A stretch of DNA of 64,000 nucleotides, from contig NZ_PDNZ01000003.1 in NCBI RefSeq assembly GCF_003182595.1, positions 62,001 through 126,000 of the forward strand, in the 5' to 3' direction. Source of the stretch: Prosthecochloris marina (GTDB taxonomy: Bacteria; Bacteroidota; Chlorobiia; Chlorobiales; Chlorobiaceae). The stretch's first letter is position 1. Every line of letters begins with the position of its first letter. Below, piece by piece: positions 1-10,573 of this stretch. Under the pieces are notes generated by a model. That model worked only from the letters and a program-made list of their open reading frames with translations. It was not told where the DNA came from and made no database searches. A program made the position numbers and the translations under genes.

Positions 1-433
1 TCCCAAACCATGCAGCAGTTCTTACAATAGTGCCTACATTGCCTGGATCCTGAACATCATCAAGCGCAACAGCCAGTGATTTCCCTGCTTTCCCGAAAGA
101 GGTGTTCCGGGTTTCAGGGATCCTCTGCTGACTGAAAATCCCTACTACCCCCTGAGCTGTCGACGTTCCGGAAAGACGATAGCCCTGTTCATGATCGATC
201 AGGAATATTTTTTCACGAAACCGGTCTTTATACGGTATCCTGCAGAGTTGTTCAGGCTCGATAAACAAGGTTGTAAGATAACTCTCATCCGGCACATGGT
301 TCAGCAATTCAGTGACGGTCCGAAGCCCTTCGGCAAGAAAAAGGCTCTCTTTATCACGGTATTTTTTCAGTTGAAGTTTTGCAAAACGCCTTATCTGGCT
401 TTTACTTGCCTGCCTGAAAAAACTGCTGGTCAT
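1..433 (-). CDS. SpoU/TrmH-family RNA 2'-O-methyltransferase, N-terminal part
   Basis: The first 144 codons of a SpoU-class (SPOUT fold) methyltransferase are present; the rest lies beyond the left edge. The visible part begins MTSSFFRQASKSQIRRFAKL, has the short substrate-binding N-terminal domain of TrmH/RlmB-like enzymes, and reaches SPOUT motif 1 (LDDVQDPGNVGTIVRTA) right at the edge. Members of this family methylate a ribose in rRNA or tRNA with S-adenosylmethionine; which RNA is the target cannot be told. The ATG overlaps the TGA of the upstream membrane-protein gene (ATGA), so the two are probably translationally coupled. Confidence 0.85.
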   Translation of the reverse strand, partial: MTSSFFRQASKSQIRRFAKLQLKKYRDKESLFLAEGLRTVTELLNHVPDESYLTTLFIEPEQLCRIPYKDRFREKIFLIDHEQGYRLSGTSTAQGVVGIFSQQRIPETRNTSFGKAGKSLAVALDDVQDPGNVGTIVRTAAWFG

Positions 434-1230
434 TTCTTGTTGAGGGACTTTTTAAAACGATCGATAACATCCCTTGGATTATGGGAAAATTCATCAGGGG
501 GAGGGGGCATTTTTCCTCCTGCATCGTCCATATTGATATCGAGAGAATAGGTTTGTCCAGCCTTATCACCGTCCGGCTTTCTGCCGGTCAGGGTCTGCTC
601 CATATACGCATCCATCTCTTCATGATCGAGCAACTGCCTCAATCCAGAACTTCCTCCGGAAACTTTGTCAAGTGCCTTCTTGACAGGTTGAAGCAGTTGG
701 CTTTTATCGATGCCCTGCATATCCAGAGCGTATTGCAGCCGTTTGAATGCCACCGTATCCATAGCCTCCACTTTTTGCACCATCTGTTCAAACCCGCCGA
801 AACCTTCTGCAAGGTTGTATAATTTGGAGTCTATTCCTTCGAAAGGATCTCGACGGGGTTCCGAAACCGGAGATCTGGAATATGATTCCGAAGTTTCAGG
901 AGCTGCAGTCCGTTGTTTTTGTTGCCGTTTATTTTTCTTCTTCCCGCCGCCCGGCAGAAACTCCTCGTCTACTTCATAACCTTCCAGCAGCTTCCTCACT
1001 TTTTCATCTTTCATCGCACGGGCGCGTCTGGTGGAAACCGATTCGATTTCAGAGCGCTTGCCCTTCAGAAGAACAGCACCGAACAGAACTCCAAGAAACG
1101 CGAGAAAAACGACAAACGGCAAAAAAACAACCTCAAAACGAATACCATACAAAGCAATTACTACGATCTCCGACACAATTAGCAGGACCGACAAGCCTAT
1201 GATAATCCTTGCAACAAGACGTTCACTCAT
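430..1230 (-). CDS. Two-helix membrane protein of unknown function
   Basis: Not recognised. The 266-residue product starts MSERLVARIIIGLSVLLIV and has two hydrophobic segments (about residues 7-29 and 32-54). They are followed by a basic stretch, a Lys/Arg/Gln-rich linker (GGGKKKNKRQQKQR) near residue 95, and a long soluble, partly helical tail ending in a Pro-rich patch (PPPPDEF). Two short N-terminal helices with a large cytoplasmic tail suggest a membrane-anchored scaffold. An in-frame TTG six codons upstream (1248) is possible, but the ATG at 1230 has GAGAGAAAG just upstream and is preferred. It overlaps the methyltransferase gene by 4 bp. Confidence 0.7.
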   Translation of the reverse strand: MSERLVARIIIGLSVLLIVSEIVVIALYGIRFEVVFLPFVVFLAFLGVLFGAVLLKGKRSEIESVSTRRARAMKDEKVRKLLEGYEVDEEFLPGGGKKKNKRQQKQRTAAPETSESYSRSPVSEPRRDPFEGIDSKLYNLAEGFGGFEQMVQKVEAMDTVAFKRLQYALDMQGIDKSQLLQPVKKALDKVSGGSSGLRQLLDHEEMDAYMEQTLTGRKPDGDKAGQTYSLDINMDDAGGKMPPPPDEFSHNPRDVIDRFKKSLNKK

Positions 1231-1358
1231 ATGACAGCTTTCTCTCAATTATGATTTCAAATACCTGCAACAGCTTTTGGCCTTATCATAATAGTCTACA
1301 CAATTCCTGATAAATTTTATACACTATTGTCATATGGAATAACCGACCGATACCGACA

Positions 1359-2636
1359 ATGACCTTACCTCACAGACTCGAACTCATTTCCCCGGCAGGT
1401 GACCGTACGTCACTCCTTGCAGCCCTTCAAGCTGGTGCCGACGCTGTTTACTTCGGTGCAGAAGGATACAACATGCGCGCTGCAAGCCGAAATTTCACAA
1501 AAGGTGATTTTACCGATATCGCCGGTTTGTGCGGAAAATATCGCGCAAAAGCATATCTGGCACTCAACACGGTAGTATACGACGACGAAATCCAAACTGT
1601 CGAGGAAACGGTAATGGCAGCAAAAGATGCCGGTCTTGATGCGGTTATCTGCTGGGATCTTTCAGTCATTGAAGCCTGTCGTAAAGCGGACATTCCGTTT
1701 CATATTTCTACACAGGCATCGGTCAGCAATTACAGTGCTGTACAGTTTTACGCTTCTCTGGGAGCACGAATGATCGTACCTGCTCGTGAACTCACGCTCG
1801 AGCAGGTTCAGAACATCATCAGCAGCATCCGTAACGATCGCCTCAACGTCACCATCGAATGTTTCATACACGGAGCCATGTGCATGGCTGTCTCCGGAAG
1901 ATGTTTTCTTTCTCAGGACATTTTCGGCCGTTCTGCAAATCGCGGCGCCTGTATGCAGCCCTGCAGACGAAGTTACACCATTATCGATGCTGAAGACGGC
2001 CATGAACTGGAACTCGGGACCGATACCGTAATGAGCCCGAAAGACCTCTGCACCATCACTTTTATCGACAAACTTATCAAAGCAGGCGTTACAGGGTTTA
2101 AAATTGAAGGGAGAAACAGAAGCCCCGAATATGTTCACACCACCACCACATGCTATCGCAAAGCCATTGATTACACTCTCGAGCATGGTCATGAAAAAGA
2201 TTTCAGCCAAACATTCGACGCCTTGACAAAAGAACTCATGAAGGAGCTTGAAACGGTCTACAATCGAGGCTTTTCAAAAGGCTTTTACTTTGGAAAACCC
2301 GTCGATGCCTGGACAAAACAGTATGGATCACTTGCAACTGAAAAAAAAGTTTACGTTGGCACTGTTCAGAAATACTACCCAAAAGCAGGTGTTGCTGAAA
2401 TACTGGTTCATACAAAGGGCATAGACAAAAAAAACAAGCTCACCATACAAGGCCCGAAAACAGGACTCGTTACCCTGATTGCCGAATCGTTGCGGGTGAA
2501 TGATCAGCCGGCAGACTCGGCCCTGAAAGGCGAAATCGTCACCATTGCCTGTGCAGCAAAAGTCCGCAAAAGCGACAAGGTATACGTGTTCGAAAGCTTT
2601 TTGGCTCATCGGGATAGCGATTCAGGCATCAGGTAA
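1359..2636 (+). CDS. Peptidase U32 family protein (TrhP-like tRNA hydroxylation protein)
   Basis: The 425-residue product is a U32-family protein. It begins [20 protein letters not shown], has the TIM-barrel-like N-terminal half typical of the family, and carries the U32 signature [16 protein letters not shown] around residue 170, followed by a Cys-containing segment ([11 protein letters not shown]) that fits Fe-S binding. U32 proteins were first called collagenases. Bacterial relatives TrhP (YegQ) act in 5-hydroxyuridine formation at tRNA position 34 and RlhA hydroxylates 23S rRNA; the length and single-domain form resemble TrhP. It is a single-gene unit facing away from the gene on its left. 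Family is sure, exact substrate inferred. Confidence 0.88.
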   Translation: MTLPHRLELISPAGDRTSLLAALQAGADAVYFGAEGYNMRAASRNFTKGDFTDIAGLCGKYRAKAYLALNTVVYDDEIQTVEETVMAAKDAGLDAVICWDLSVIEACRKADIPFHISTQASVSNYSAVQFYASLGARMIVPARELTLEQVQNIISSIRNDRLNVTIECFIHGAMCMAVSGRCFLSQDIFGRSANRGACMQPCRRSYTIIDAEDGHELELGTDTVMSPKDLCTITFIDKLIKAGVTGFKIEGRNRSPEYVHTTTTCYRKAIDYTLEHGHEKDFSQTFDALTKELMKELETVYNRGFSKGFYFGKPVDAWTKQYGSLATEKKVYVGTVQKYYPKAGVAEILVHTKGIDKKNKLTIQGPKTGLVTLIAESLRVNDQPADSALKGEIVTIACAAKVRKSDKVYVFESFLAHRDSDSGIR

Positions 2637-2905
2637 TGGCTTTCGACTCTTCGGTCATTTTCGGGCGAACGGAGAAAGACCCGGAAATCCATTGTTCACA
2701 TGGATGCCGCCTCAAGTGCAGCGTAACCTGCTCGACAATGCAAAAAATACACTACTTCAAGCCAGCCAGTTATCAAACGACGACAACACAAATTCAATAG
2801 CGACTGTGTCAACTTTCTGTTACAGTACATTGTTAGCTTTCGTAGTGAACATTTTTGATGTACATTGCTCACTGCTGACAACAACTTTGAACAGGAGTCT
2901 TACTG

Positions 2906-3985
2906 ATGATCTACAAAGTTATAGCCAAGCCGGAGTTCAAGAAGTTTATCGATGCTCTTGTAAAGGAAAACCTTTCATTCGGACCCAGACAGGTTGACAC
3001 CGATCCAAACGGACAACCGATCTATCAGTTCAAAGAGGTTAATTCCGTGACCGACATTGCGTTTGATTATACAACAACCTACTCCTCGGCAAAACACTTT
3101 CTGATACCTTTCCGTGAAAACCTGTCGCACTTCAGCTATACCGATGGTGATTGGGAACAGGAGATCACCTACGATGTCAAACCGCTTGTTTTGATAGGCC
3201 TCAGACCTTGTGATATAAGCGCGATCAACATTCTCGACAGTGTTCTGCTTAACGGGCATTTTCCATCGCCGTACTATCTGGCAAGACGCAAAAACACGTT
3301 TATTATCGGCATGGACCATCTTCCACTTCCGGATTGTTTTTGCAAGTCCTTGAACCATCACACGGTGACCAGCGGTTTTAACCTTTTCTGCTCGGACATC
3401 GGTGAGAGTTACTATATCTCTATCAACTCGTCCAAAGCCTATAACTATCTGAAGGAGTTTGAGGTAACGGACCCAACATATGATGATGACTGCAAACTTA
3501 TCGAACGCCGCAAACTGATCAAACAGAGTTTTAAAACCGATGTCGAAGTAACAGGACTGCCAAGTTTTCTCGACATCGAGTTCGACTCTCCTATCTGGAC
3601 CAAATGGGGAGACAAGTGCCTCAACTGTGGCACCTGTGCGATGGTTTGCCCGACCTGTTACTGTTATAATATGGAAGACCGGCCTGATGTCGATCTGCAG
3701 GGATCGTCACGGCAAAAACAGTTGTACTCCTGCAACCTCGTTGATTTCGCGGAAGTTGCCGGCGGACATAATTTCAGGCCGAAAAACGGTGATAGATTGA
3801 AATACCGATACTATCACCATTATCTCGGGTTTGCTGAAAATGCAAATCAACCGATTTGTGTAGGCTGCAACAGGTGCGGACGCGCCTGCCTGGCCGGCAT
3901 TAATCCCAAAGATGTCATCAATGACCTCAGAATGGAGAAAGAATCATGCATGATATGCGTTTCAGAGTCCCCGGACAAGACATAA
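2906..3985 (+). CDS. hydB: Sulfhydrogenase-type [NiFe] hydrogenase, beta (Fe-S) subunit
   Basis: First gene of a four-gene group 3b [NiFe] hydrogenase operon (beta-gamma-delta-alpha). The 359-residue protein carries two ferredoxin-like cluster motifs near the C-terminus: [17 protein letters not shown] at about residue 238 and [17 protein letters not shown] at about residue 318, each able to hold a [4Fe-4S] cluster. The beta subunit relays electrons between the flavin subunit and the NiFe module. In Pyrococcus this enzyme also reduces sulfur and interconverts H2 and NADPH. The end of the gene overlaps hydG by 40 bp. Confidence 0.93.
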   Translation: MIYKVIAKPEFKKFIDALVKENLSFGPRQVDTDPNGQPIYQFKEVNSVTDIAFDYTTTYSSAKHFLIPFRENLSHFSYTDGDWEQEITYDVKPLVLIGLRPCDISAINILDSVLLNGHFPSPYYLARRKNTFIIGMDHLPLPDCFCKSLNHHTVTSGFNLFCSDIGESYYISINSSKAYNYLKEFEVTDPTYDDDCKLIERRKLIKQSFKTDVEVTGLPSFLDIEFDSPIWTKWGDKCLNCGTCAMVCPTCYCYNMEDRPDVDLQGSSRQKQLYSCNLVDFAEVAGGHNFRPKNGDRLKYRYYHHYLGFAENANQPICVGCNRCGRACLAGINPKDVINDLRMEKESCMICVSESPDKT

Positions 3986-4863
3986 ACAGGGAACCTTTCG
4001 CTGATAACGTTCCGGATTTCCACTATCAGTCTTCACTTATGCAGACCGATAGAGGATATAAATGCCGGATCACCAATATTGTTTCGCTGACAGAGCAGGA
4101 AAAGCTTTTTCAGCTGAGGATTCTCGATCCTGATGAAAGAAACCTTTTCAGATTTCGACCAGGACAGTTTCTCATGTTACAGGTGCCGGGTTACGGTGAA
4201 GTTCCCATCTCGATTTCAAGCTCGACGAGTAATAACGAACAGGTGGAGTTATGCATCAGAAAAGCCGGACATGTCACCAGCGTTCTCTTTGATGCGCAAA
4301 AAGGTGCCCACGTTGCCATTCGCGGACCGTTTGGTTCATCGTTCCCCATGGAGGAAATGATGGACCGTAACGTAATTCTTGTAGCCGGCGGACTCGGTAT
4401 CGCCCCGCTTCGTGCTCCGCTCTTCTGGATCAACGATCACAGGGATCGTTACAAGGATGTTCATATGCTTTATGGAACCAGAGAGCCATCCCAGCTGCTG
4501 TTTACCTACCAGTTCGAGGAATGGGAAAAAATCAACCATATCAACCTGCACACCATTGTTGAACATGGAACACCGGATTGGAGTGGCAGAACAGGGATGA
4601 TCACCGAGCTTTTCAGCGAAATCGACATCGACCCGGAAAACACCTATGCCATTGTCTGCGGGCCTCCTGTCATGTTCAAGTTTGTCTGCAATTATCTCGA
4701 CAAACAGGGGATTCCCATGAACCGCATGTTTGTTTCTCTTGAGCGACGTATGCACTGCGGTATGGGTAAATGCTGCCGCTGTATGGTTGGCTCGACATTT
4801 ACTTGCGTGGACGGGCCGGTATTCGATTATTGGTCGGTCATGAATCTTAAAGAAGCGATTTAA
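3946..4863 (+). CDS. hydG: Sulfhydrogenase-type hydrogenase, gamma (FAD/NAD(P)H) subunit
   Basis: Flavoprotein diaphorase subunit of the hydrogenase, 305 residues. It has a ferredoxin-reductase fold: the FAD-binding [10 protein letters not shown] near residue 66, the nucleotide-binding [12 protein letters not shown] near residue 147, a C-terminal CGPP motif, and a Cys-rich tail ([12 protein letters not shown]) that in relatives binds a [2Fe-2S] cluster. It exchanges electrons with NADP(H). The ATG lies inside the 3' end of hydB, with GGAG six to nine bases upstream, so translation is probably coupled. Spacing to hydD is 10 bp. Confidence 0.93.
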   Translation: MHDMRFRVPGQDINREPFADNVPDFHYQSSLMQTDRGYKCRITNIVSLTEQEKLFQLRILDPDERNLFRFRPGQFLMLQVPGYGEVPISISSSTSNNEQVELCIRKAGHVTSVLFDAQKGAHVAIRGPFGSSFPMEEMMDRNVILVAGGLGIAPLRAPLFWINDHRDRYKDVHMLYGTREPSQLLFTYQFEEWEKINHINLHTIVEHGTPDWSGRTGMITELFSEIDIDPENTYAIVCGPPVMFKFVCNYLDKQGIPMNRMFVSLERRMHCGMGKCCRCMVGSTFTCVDGPVFDYWSVMNLKEAI

Positions 4864-4873
4864 GGAGTTTGCT

Positions 4874-5638
4874 GTGCAACATCTCGGGTTTTCTCACAAA
4901 AAAATAAAAATAGGTTCATTTGATTTCACCTGCTGTGAAGGCTGTCAACTGCAGCTCGCCAACCATGAATCAACACTTCCTGCCTTCCTTGAACTGCTTG
5001 ATATTCGAAATTTCCGGGAAATATCGTCAGAAAAGCACGACGACTATGACATCGCCCTGGTTGAAGGCAGTATCACCAGAGAGGATGAGGTTGAACGCCT
5101 GAAAACCATACGGAAAAACGCAAGAATCTTGATCGCCTACGGCACCTGTGCCTGTTTCGGCGGGGTCAACAGTTTGAAAAACAACTTTCCGATCGACGAA
5201 ACGGTTCGTGAGGTTTACGGCAACCATTCTGTCGACACTTTGCCGGTTCGCAAGATCAGTGATGTCGTTACAGTGGACTTCTCGATCCCCGGCTGTCCGG
5301 TCTCAAAAGAGGAAGTTGAACGAATTATCACCAGTGTTGCTACTGGCTCGATGATCGAACTGCCGAAATATCCGGTATGCGTCGAGTGCAAGCAGCAACT
5401 CAACACCTGCTTGTTCGATCTGGGGGAAATTTGTCTCGGCCCTATAACGAGAGCGGGTTGCAACGCAGTCTGTACTACCGGAAAAACAGCATGCCTTGGC
5501 TGCCGTGGTCCTGCTGATGATATCAACTTCGAATCGTTCATGCAACTTGTAACCGACCGGAAAATGAGCCTTGAAGAGCTCGATGAAAAGCTTGGATTTT
5601 ATAACTGTTTTGAGGAATTCCGTCATGACAAAAGTTGA
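4874..5638 (+). CDS. hydD: [NiFe] hydrogenase small (delta) subunit
   Basis: NiFe small subunit, 254 residues, related to the 20 kDa NADH dehydrogenase subunit. Proximal-cluster cysteines appear in CCEGCQLQL near residue 19, GTCACFGGV and PGCPV. More Cys-rich segments follow ([28 protein letters not shown]) and fit additional [4Fe-4S] clusters. It carries electrons from the NiFe site in HydA to HydB. The start codon is GTG at 4874, supported by AAGGAG at 4862-4867. The gene overlaps the start of hydA by 14 bp. No Tat signal is seen, as expected for a cytoplasmic group 3 enzyme. Confidence 0.93.
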   Translation: MQHLGFSHKKIKIGSFDFTCCEGCQLQLANHESTLPAFLELLDIRNFREISSEKHDDYDIALVEGSITREDEVERLKTIRKNARILIAYGTCACFGGVNSLKNNFPIDETVREVYGNHSVDTLPVRKISDVVTVDFSIPGCPVSKEEVERIITSVATGSMIELPKYPVCVECKQQLNTCLFDLGEICLGPITRAGCNAVCTTGKTACLGCRGPADDINFESFMQLVTDRKMSLEELDEKLGFYNCFEEFRHDKS

Positions 5639-6902
5639 CTGCAATATCGATGTCCACCATCTGACACGGGTTGAAGGGCACGGTAATATCCACATAACGA
5701 TACAAGAAGGAAAACTGGTTGACGCTACCTGGGCGGTTGTAGAAACCCCGAGGTTTTTTGAAATGATGGTCAGAGGAATGAGCGCAGAAAGAGTTCCTTT
5801 CCTTACCTCCCGAATCTGCGGGATCTGTTCGATCAGTCACTCTCTTGCGAGTATACGGTCTCTGGAACGAGCAATGGAAATCACTGCCCCTCCTTCAGCG
5901 GAAAAAATACGCCTGCTTGCAATGCACGGTGAAACCCTGCAAAGCCATGCTTTGCATCTCTTCTTTCTCGCTATTCCCGACTTCGTCAATACTCCCAACG
6001 TGCTGCCCCTCATCAAATCACATCCTGATATCGTTCAGTCCGGATTGCGGCTCAAAGAAGCAGGAAATGCAATCAGCGCCTTGACAACAGGTAGATGCAC
6101 CCATCCAGTCAGTCTTGTCCTCGGTGGGGTCAGCAAAGCACCTGAAAAAAGAGAACTCTCTGCTCTCCGGCAACAGCTCGAGGGAGTTTTGCCGGATCTC
6201 GATGCCGCTCGTGACTTTTGTGCCACACTGTCCATCCCCGATTTCGAGAGGGAAACCGAGTTTGTGTCCCTTTACAACGGCAGCACCTATCCTTTTATCG
6301 GCGGAGACCTGTACTCCACAGACGGCATCAGAAAAGATGAGAACGACTACCTTGATATGACCAATGAATACAAGGAAGAGTTCACAACGAGCAAATTCAC
6401 GAAACTCAGCAGAGAGTCCTTTGCTGCAGGAGCACTTGCCCGGTTCAACAACAACCATGTATTCCTGCATCCGGAAGCCAAAGAAACAGCGTCTGCTTTC
6501 GGCCTTGTACCGGTCAATCACAATCCTTTCATGAACAACATCGCCCAACTGGTCGAATGTTACCATATCGTGCATGATGCCATTGCGTTGATCGACGCGC
6601 TGCTCGACGACCCACTCGAGAAACTGAAAGCAGCATGGACACCTAAAGCCGGAAAAGCAACCGGTGCCGTAGAAGCACCACGGGGTATTCTTTACCATCA
6701 TATGGAAGTCGATGACACAGGCAAGGTTCTTAAAGGCGATTGCATCATCCCGACCACCCAGAATAACGCCAACATACATCTGGATCTCAGTGCCCTTGTC
6801 CATCAGGCTTTGGAAGAAGAAAAAACCGATAAAGAAATACAGCAGCTTTGTGAAATGATCGTCAGAAGTTACGATCCCTGTATCTCATGCTCGGTACATT
6901 AA
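5625..6902 (+). CDS. hydA: [NiFe] hydrogenase large (alpha) subunit, no C-terminal extension
   Basis: Catalytic large subunit, 425 residues. The L1 motif [10 protein letters not shown] lies near residue 63 and the L2 motif DPCISCSVH forms the exact C-terminus; together these supply the four Ni-Fe cysteines. The start is the ATG at 5625, preceded by GAGGA; an in-frame ATG 54 bp upstream has no good ribosome-binding site. In most [NiFe] large subunits a short peptide follows the last His of L2 and is cut off by an endopeptidase after metal insertion. Here TAA follows the His codon directly, so the gene codes for the mature form. No maturation (hyp) genes are in the window. Confidence 0.94.
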   Translation: MTKVDCNIDVHHLTRVEGHGNIHITIQEGKLVDATWAVVETPRFFEMMVRGMSAERVPFLTSRICGICSISHSLASIRSLERAMEITAPPSAEKIRLLAMHGETLQSHALHLFFLAIPDFVNTPNVLPLIKSHPDIVQSGLRLKEAGNAISALTTGRCTHPVSLVLGGVSKAPEKRELSALRQQLEGVLPDLDAARDFCATLSIPDFERETEFVSLYNGSTYPFIGGDLYSTDGIRKDENDYLDMTNEYKEEFTTSKFTKLSRESFAAGALARFNNNHVFLHPEAKETASAFGLVPVNHNPFMNNIAQLVECYHIVHDAIALIDALLDDPLEKLKAAWTPKAGKATGAVEAPRGILYHHMEVDDTGKVLKGDCIIPTTQNNANIHLDLSALVHQALEEEKTDKEIQQLCEMIVRSYDPCISCSVH

Positions 6903-7015
6903 GTAGTGACGAGAAACAAGTAACACGTTGTTGTGAGAAGAGGAGCGCACCTTGTGTGCGAAACGCTCTTGACGGATATGGAGGCTCATAGCTCTTTTGA
7001 ATTTTGCCTTCTGCC

Positions 7016-7885
7016 TTACCCCGCCCTCTTCCTTCTTCCGGCAATAACGAAGAGGATAAGGAGCAGAACCAGTCCGGCGATAATAAAGGGCCAAAGAGAA
7101 ACACCCCAGAGAATAAAAAGCATAAAGTTATTCCAGCCGTTTTTCAGGGCAACGCTGAACTGGGAAGAAAACCCGACCGCTTCTGGCTTGAGCTCGTAGA
7201 AAGTAACGGTGAGAGTGCTGAACGATATTCTGTTTTCAAGATATTTGAGCCGTCCTTCGAGTGACTCGATTTCAGTTCGGATCCGGCCGAGGTAGCGCTC
7301 CACTTCAAGAATATCCTTCACCGTTTTCGCCCTGGCAAGGATATCACGATAACGTTTTTCTGTTTCCTTTTTTATCTGAATCCGCAACGAAACATCCAGA
7401 AACTCTTCGGTTACATCTCTTGCCGAAATCGTTCTGCTGTCAAAGCGCTCGACGTTGCGTTCCAGCTCCCCAACCAGAGCATCGAAACCATCGGCCGGCA
7501 CACGAATCACAAGCCGCTGTTCGATCCTGTCGTCGAACTTGTACTGGTCGTCATTTACCACATAAGCCTTGTAGCGCTGAATAAGACTGTCAAGAAATAT
7601 CCTGGTTTGTTTCAGGTCGGGGGTTTGAAAAGTAACTCCACCCTCACGGATAATTTTCGGATCTACCACATCAAGGTTGTTGATTGCCTCTCCGCTCTGC
7701 TCAACATCAGCCACAGGAGCCTGTAGCGCTCTTTTCGGCATCGGCATTTCGTCGGCAACCCCATAATACTCCGTCAAAGCCCCTCCTCGCCCTTCACCCG
7801 TTGAAGCAACATTTCCATCCCCGGCACAAGCCGTAATAAAAAAAATGAGACACACGGGAAACAGCAACCTGAACATACGTTTCAT
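7016..7885 (-). CDS. DUF4349 lipoprotein
   Basis: The 289-residue product has a lipoprotein signal (FFITAC, lipidated Cys20). A DUF4349 region follows: a beta-rich part (about 75-160), then a charged helical, probably coiled-coil stretch around residues 180-225 (ERYLGRIRTEIESLEGRLKY). A C-terminal transmembrane helix (about 258-282) ends in RRKR. A protein tethered at both ends by lipid and helix would sit in the periplasm. Function of the family is unknown. It is convergent with hydA; the intervening 113 bp hold a small hairpin but no T-run. Confidence 0.85.
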   Translation of the reverse strand: MKRMFRLLFPVCLIFFITACAGDGNVASTGEGRGGALTEYYGVADEMPMPKRALQAPVADVEQSGEAINNLDVVDPKIIREGGVTFQTPDLKQTRIFLDSLIQRYKAYVVNDDQYKFDDRIEQRLVIRVPADGFDALVGELERNVERFDSRTISARDVTEEFLDVSLRIQIKKETEKRYRDILARAKTVKDILEVERYLGRIRTEIESLEGRLKYLENRISFSTLTVTFYELKPEAVGFSSQFSVALKNGWNNFMLFILWGVSLWPFIIAGLVLLLILFVIAGRRKRAG

Positions 7886-7923
7886 AATAAATGACAGTTA
7901 TACCCTGAAAAGGCTCTTACCGC

Positions 7924-8352
7924 TCACACGATCTCGACAAGCTCTATCGAAAAGGTAAGAGCCTGGCCAGCCAGCGGATGATTAGCGTCGATGGTTATGG
8001 CAGCGTCGTTAACATCGGTAACCAAAACAACCGCCGTCTGACCGTCGGCCATACTTACCTGAAGCTGCTGACCGACAGCTACCTCAAGGTCAGGCGGGAG
8101 CTGCTCGCGTTTTACCTCGGTTACAAGCTCAGCGCTTCTCGGGCCATACGCATTGTCGGGATCGATAGTCGTTTCCGTTGACTCGCCCGGCTGCAGCCCT
8201 ACCACAGCCTGCTCGAAACCGGGAATCACTGCACCCGCCCCCACCGTAAACTCAAGCGGTTCACGCTCAGCAGAGGTGTCGAATACACTCCCATCATCCA
8301 GCTTTCCGGTATAATGTACTTTTACGGTATCGCCTTGTTTGGCCTCTGGCAT
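7924..8352 (-). CDS. FKBP-type peptidyl-prolyl cis-trans isomerase, SlyD-like
   Basis: The 142-residue protein is an FKBP-type proline isomerase of the SlyD/FkpB class. It starts [19 protein letters not shown], continues with [13 protein letters not shown], and has [20 protein letters not shown], then the inserted-flap region ([12 protein letters not shown]) and a C-terminal FSIELVEIV strand. It lacks the His/Cys-rich metal-binding tail of E. coli SlyD. It is likely a cytoplasmic folding helper, since no signal peptide is present. It lies 38 bp upstream of the DUF4349 gene on the same strand and may be co-transcribed with it. Confidence 0.92.
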   Translation of the reverse strand: MPEAKQGDTVKVHYTGKLDDGSVFDTSAEREPLEFTVGAGAVIPGFEQAVVGLQPGESTETTIDPDNAYGPRSAELVTEVKREQLPPDLEVAVGQQLQVSMADGQTAVVLVTDVNDAAITIDANHPLAGQALTFSIELVEIV

Positions 8353-8719
8353 GAAATCCTCCTTTATATTCTTATCATTGTAAAACCCTTACCCATTATC
8401 AGCGCCCCAATTCATTTTTCATGCGTGTTTCGAGCGAAAACGAAAACCGCTGCCCAAAAAGCTGCCACGATGTAAAATGGAAAAGAGACATCTTTCTGAA
8501 TCAACCATTACCAGAGTATCTGCCCATGTAACCAGAGTTCTGGAAATAACAATCGACCCTGAGGGTCAAGCTATATAAAAATATTGTAATATCACAGTCG
8601 TCAACAGGCGGAAAACGCCTCGTATTTACTTGTTTTGCATAGGCATAAATTTTCGTAGATTCGGGGCTGCTGTTCTTAGTCAGCAACACTGTAATTCCTA
8701 ACTAAAGTATTTATAACTT
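8353..8719. other. Intergenic region, nothing recognised
   Basis: This is 367 bp between the divergent FKBP gene and the first barrel gene. It must hold both promoters. No convincing coding frame, RNA gene or strong dyad was found. The right half is AT-rich. Confidence 0.5.
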
Positions 8720-9400
8720 ATGAAAAAAGCACTCTCCTTGCTGGTTGTAGCCATCCTCGCCATGGGCTGGTCCACCATCTCTATCGCCGGAAATCCTTAC
8801 GCCTCCGCAAACATCGGCCTTACATGGTTCAGTGATATAGACGGCACCGAAATCGATGCGGCAGATCGGGACGATACCCTCACTATCGGATGCGATTCCG
8901 GTATTACCCTAACAGGAGCTATCGGTTATGACATGGGAAGCATCAGGGCAGAAGCCGAGCTTGGTTATCAGTCAAATGATGCTGCCTCTCTCACCCTGTA
9001 TGACGATGGCGATATCGACGAAAAATGGGAGTGGAGCGGAGATATCTCTCTCACAACCTTCATGTTCAATGGATATTACGACATCAAGCCGATGACCGAC
9101 TCCGATGTCGAACTTTTCCTGACAGCCGGTATCGGTGGTGTTTTCTATGACTTCGATAATGTCGGTGACAGCGATGATGAAGACTACAGAGGTTCGATAA
9201 ACGGCAGCACCTGGGCATACCAGCTTGGCGCAGGTATCGCAATTCCAGTCGGAAAAAACATGACTGTCGATGCGCGTTACCGTTATCTCAATGCTGCCGA
9301 ATTCACAACGGAAGACGATTATGCCGGCTTTGACGACGAATCGTTCAACCTTGACCTCGAAAGCCATTCTGCACTCATTGGATTACGATACAATTTTTAA
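8720..9400 (+). CDS. Small outer-membrane beta-barrel protein, paralogue 1
   Basis: The 226-residue product has a Sec signal peptide (MKKALSLLVVAILAMGWSTI, cut near residue 23) and then an 8-strand-like barrel of the Opa/OmpW/OmpA-barrel superfamily. Recognisable strands include ASANIGLTWFSDI, IRAEAELGYQ, FMFNGYYDI, WAYQLGAGIAIPVG and MTVDARYRYL, ending in ALIGLRYNF with the C-terminal Phe expected for BAM-dependent insertion. Loops are very acidic (DGTEIDAADRDD, VGDSDDEDY). Three closely related genes lie at 15.7-18.1 kb. Barrel fold is sure; ligand or role is unknown. Confidence 0.85.
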   Translation: MKKALSLLVVAILAMGWSTISIAGNPYASANIGLTWFSDIDGTEIDAADRDDTLTIGCDSGITLTGAIGYDMGSIRAEAELGYQSNDAASLTLYDDGDIDEKWEWSGDISLTTFMFNGYYDIKPMTDSDVELFLTAGIGGVFYDFDNVGDSDDEDYRGSINGSTWAYQLGAGIAIPVGKNMTVDARYRYLNAAEFTTEDDYAGFDDESFNLDLESHSALIGLRYNF

Positions 9401-9428
9401 GGCAGGTCAATACGTTGCTTACAAACGA

Positions 9429-9475
9429 AAAAGGCCGTTTCATACGTTAAATCATGAAACGGCCTTTTAGTTTTT
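9429..9475. terminator. Bidirectional intrinsic terminator
   Basis: A perfect 15-bp stem (9429-9443 with 9454-9468, containing GGCCGTTTCAT) has a 10-nt loop and is flanked by A- and T-rich sides. It sits between the convergent barrel gene and sucD and can end transcripts from both. Confidence 0.9.
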
Positions 9476-9497
9476 CGCTTTATAAAACGATAGTAGC

Positions 9498-10400
9498 TCA
9501 CGAGCCGCCAAGAGCCGCAAGCATTGCCTCGCCAATATCCGCAGGGTTTTCAACGACCTTGATGCCCGCTTTCTCCATAGCCTTGATTTTGTCCTCGGCA
9601 GTCCCCTTTCCTCCAGAGACAATCGCCCCTGCATGCCCCATCCGTCGCCCGGGAGGAGCTGTTCTGCCTGCAATAAAACCAACAACCGGTTTTTTGAAAT
9701 GCTTTTTGATATATTCGGCAGCCTCTTCTTCAGCACTCCCGCCAATCTCACCGATCATCACAAGCCCTTCAGTTTCATCATCTTTCGCAAACAGCTTGAT
9801 TGCATCGATAAAACGAGTGCCGATAATAGGGTCACCACCAATGCCGATACATGTCGACTGTCCAAGCCCGACACGAGTCAACTGGTGTACAGCTTCATAG
9901 GTAAGGGTTCCACTCCGCGATACCACACCGATGGATCCTTTTTTATGAATGAAACCTGGCATGATACCTACTTTCGCTTCATCCGGGGTGATCACACCGG
10001 GACAATTGGGGCCGATTAGAACAGCTCCTTTTTCCTGCACATAATCGTATGCTTTCATCATGTCATTGACAGGAATGCCTTCGGTAATGCAGATTATCAC
10101 TTTCAGACCGGCATCGGCAGCCTCCATAATCGCATCGGCGGCAAAAGGTGCAGGCACAAAAATCACCGAAGCATTAGCCTCTGTCGCTTCAACGGCATCT
10201 TTTACCGTATTATAAACCGGAACCGAGCTGGTGAAGGTATCACGGTCGTTTCCCGTATATTGCAGCCCTCCCTTCCCTGGGGTGACACCGGCAACGACAT
10301 TTGTTCCATACTCGAGAATCTGCGATGTATGGAAAGTTCCTTCACCACCTGTAATACCCTGAACAAGTAATCGGGTATTTTTATTGACCAAAACACTCAT
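9498..10400 (-). CDS. sucD: Succinyl-CoA synthetase alpha subunit
   Basis: The 300-residue alpha subunit of succinate-CoA ligase (ADP-forming) has the CoA-binding Rossmann start ([17 protein letters not shown]), the [10 protein letters not shown] segment, and the phosphorylated His in [11 protein letters not shown]. In green sulfur bacteria the enzyme runs in the reductive TCA cycle, making succinyl-CoA from succinate. The beta subunit gene (sucC) is not adjacent, so the subunits are expressed from separate loci. AGAGAGAT precedes the ATG. The unit ends at the shared terminator downstream. Confidence 0.96.
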   Translation of the reverse strand: MSVLVNKNTRLLVQGITGGEGTFHTSQILEYGTNVVAGVTPGKGGLQYTGNDRDTFTSSVPVYNTVKDAVEATEANASVIFVPAPFAADAIMEAADAGLKVIICITEGIPVNDMMKAYDYVQEKGAVLIGPNCPGVITPDEAKVGIMPGFIHKKGSIGVVSRSGTLTYEAVHQLTRVGLGQSTCIGIGGDPIIGTRFIDAIKLFAKDDETEGLVMIGEIGGSAEEEAAEYIKKHFKKPVVGFIAGRTAPPGRRMGHAGAIVSGGKGTAEDKIKAMEKAGIKVVENPADIGEAMLAALGGS

Positions 10401-10573
10401 ATTTTATCTCTCTTTTCTACGTTGATATGGAAAATACTGTGAACTTTAACTATCCTATGTTCTTCCGAAATTCAGCGTAGTCACTGCCTCTGGTATAAAT
10501 GCATTTGCATGCCGCCGGATACAACCTTTGAAGTGACGATTAAAAGGTGACGAATGCCACACTGGCTACCTGG

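Noticed and set aside
2840..2880. FNR/CRP-like site upstream of hydB (TTGAT half site, AGTGA...TCACT)
   Set aside because: Only one half matches FNR (TTGATgtacATTGC) and the AGTGA/TCACT halves are spaced too far apart. Not supportable without conservation.
6903..7015. Hairpin after hydA as a terminator
   Set aside because: A 6-bp hairpin (GCGCAC/GTGTGC) exists but no T-run follows on either strand.
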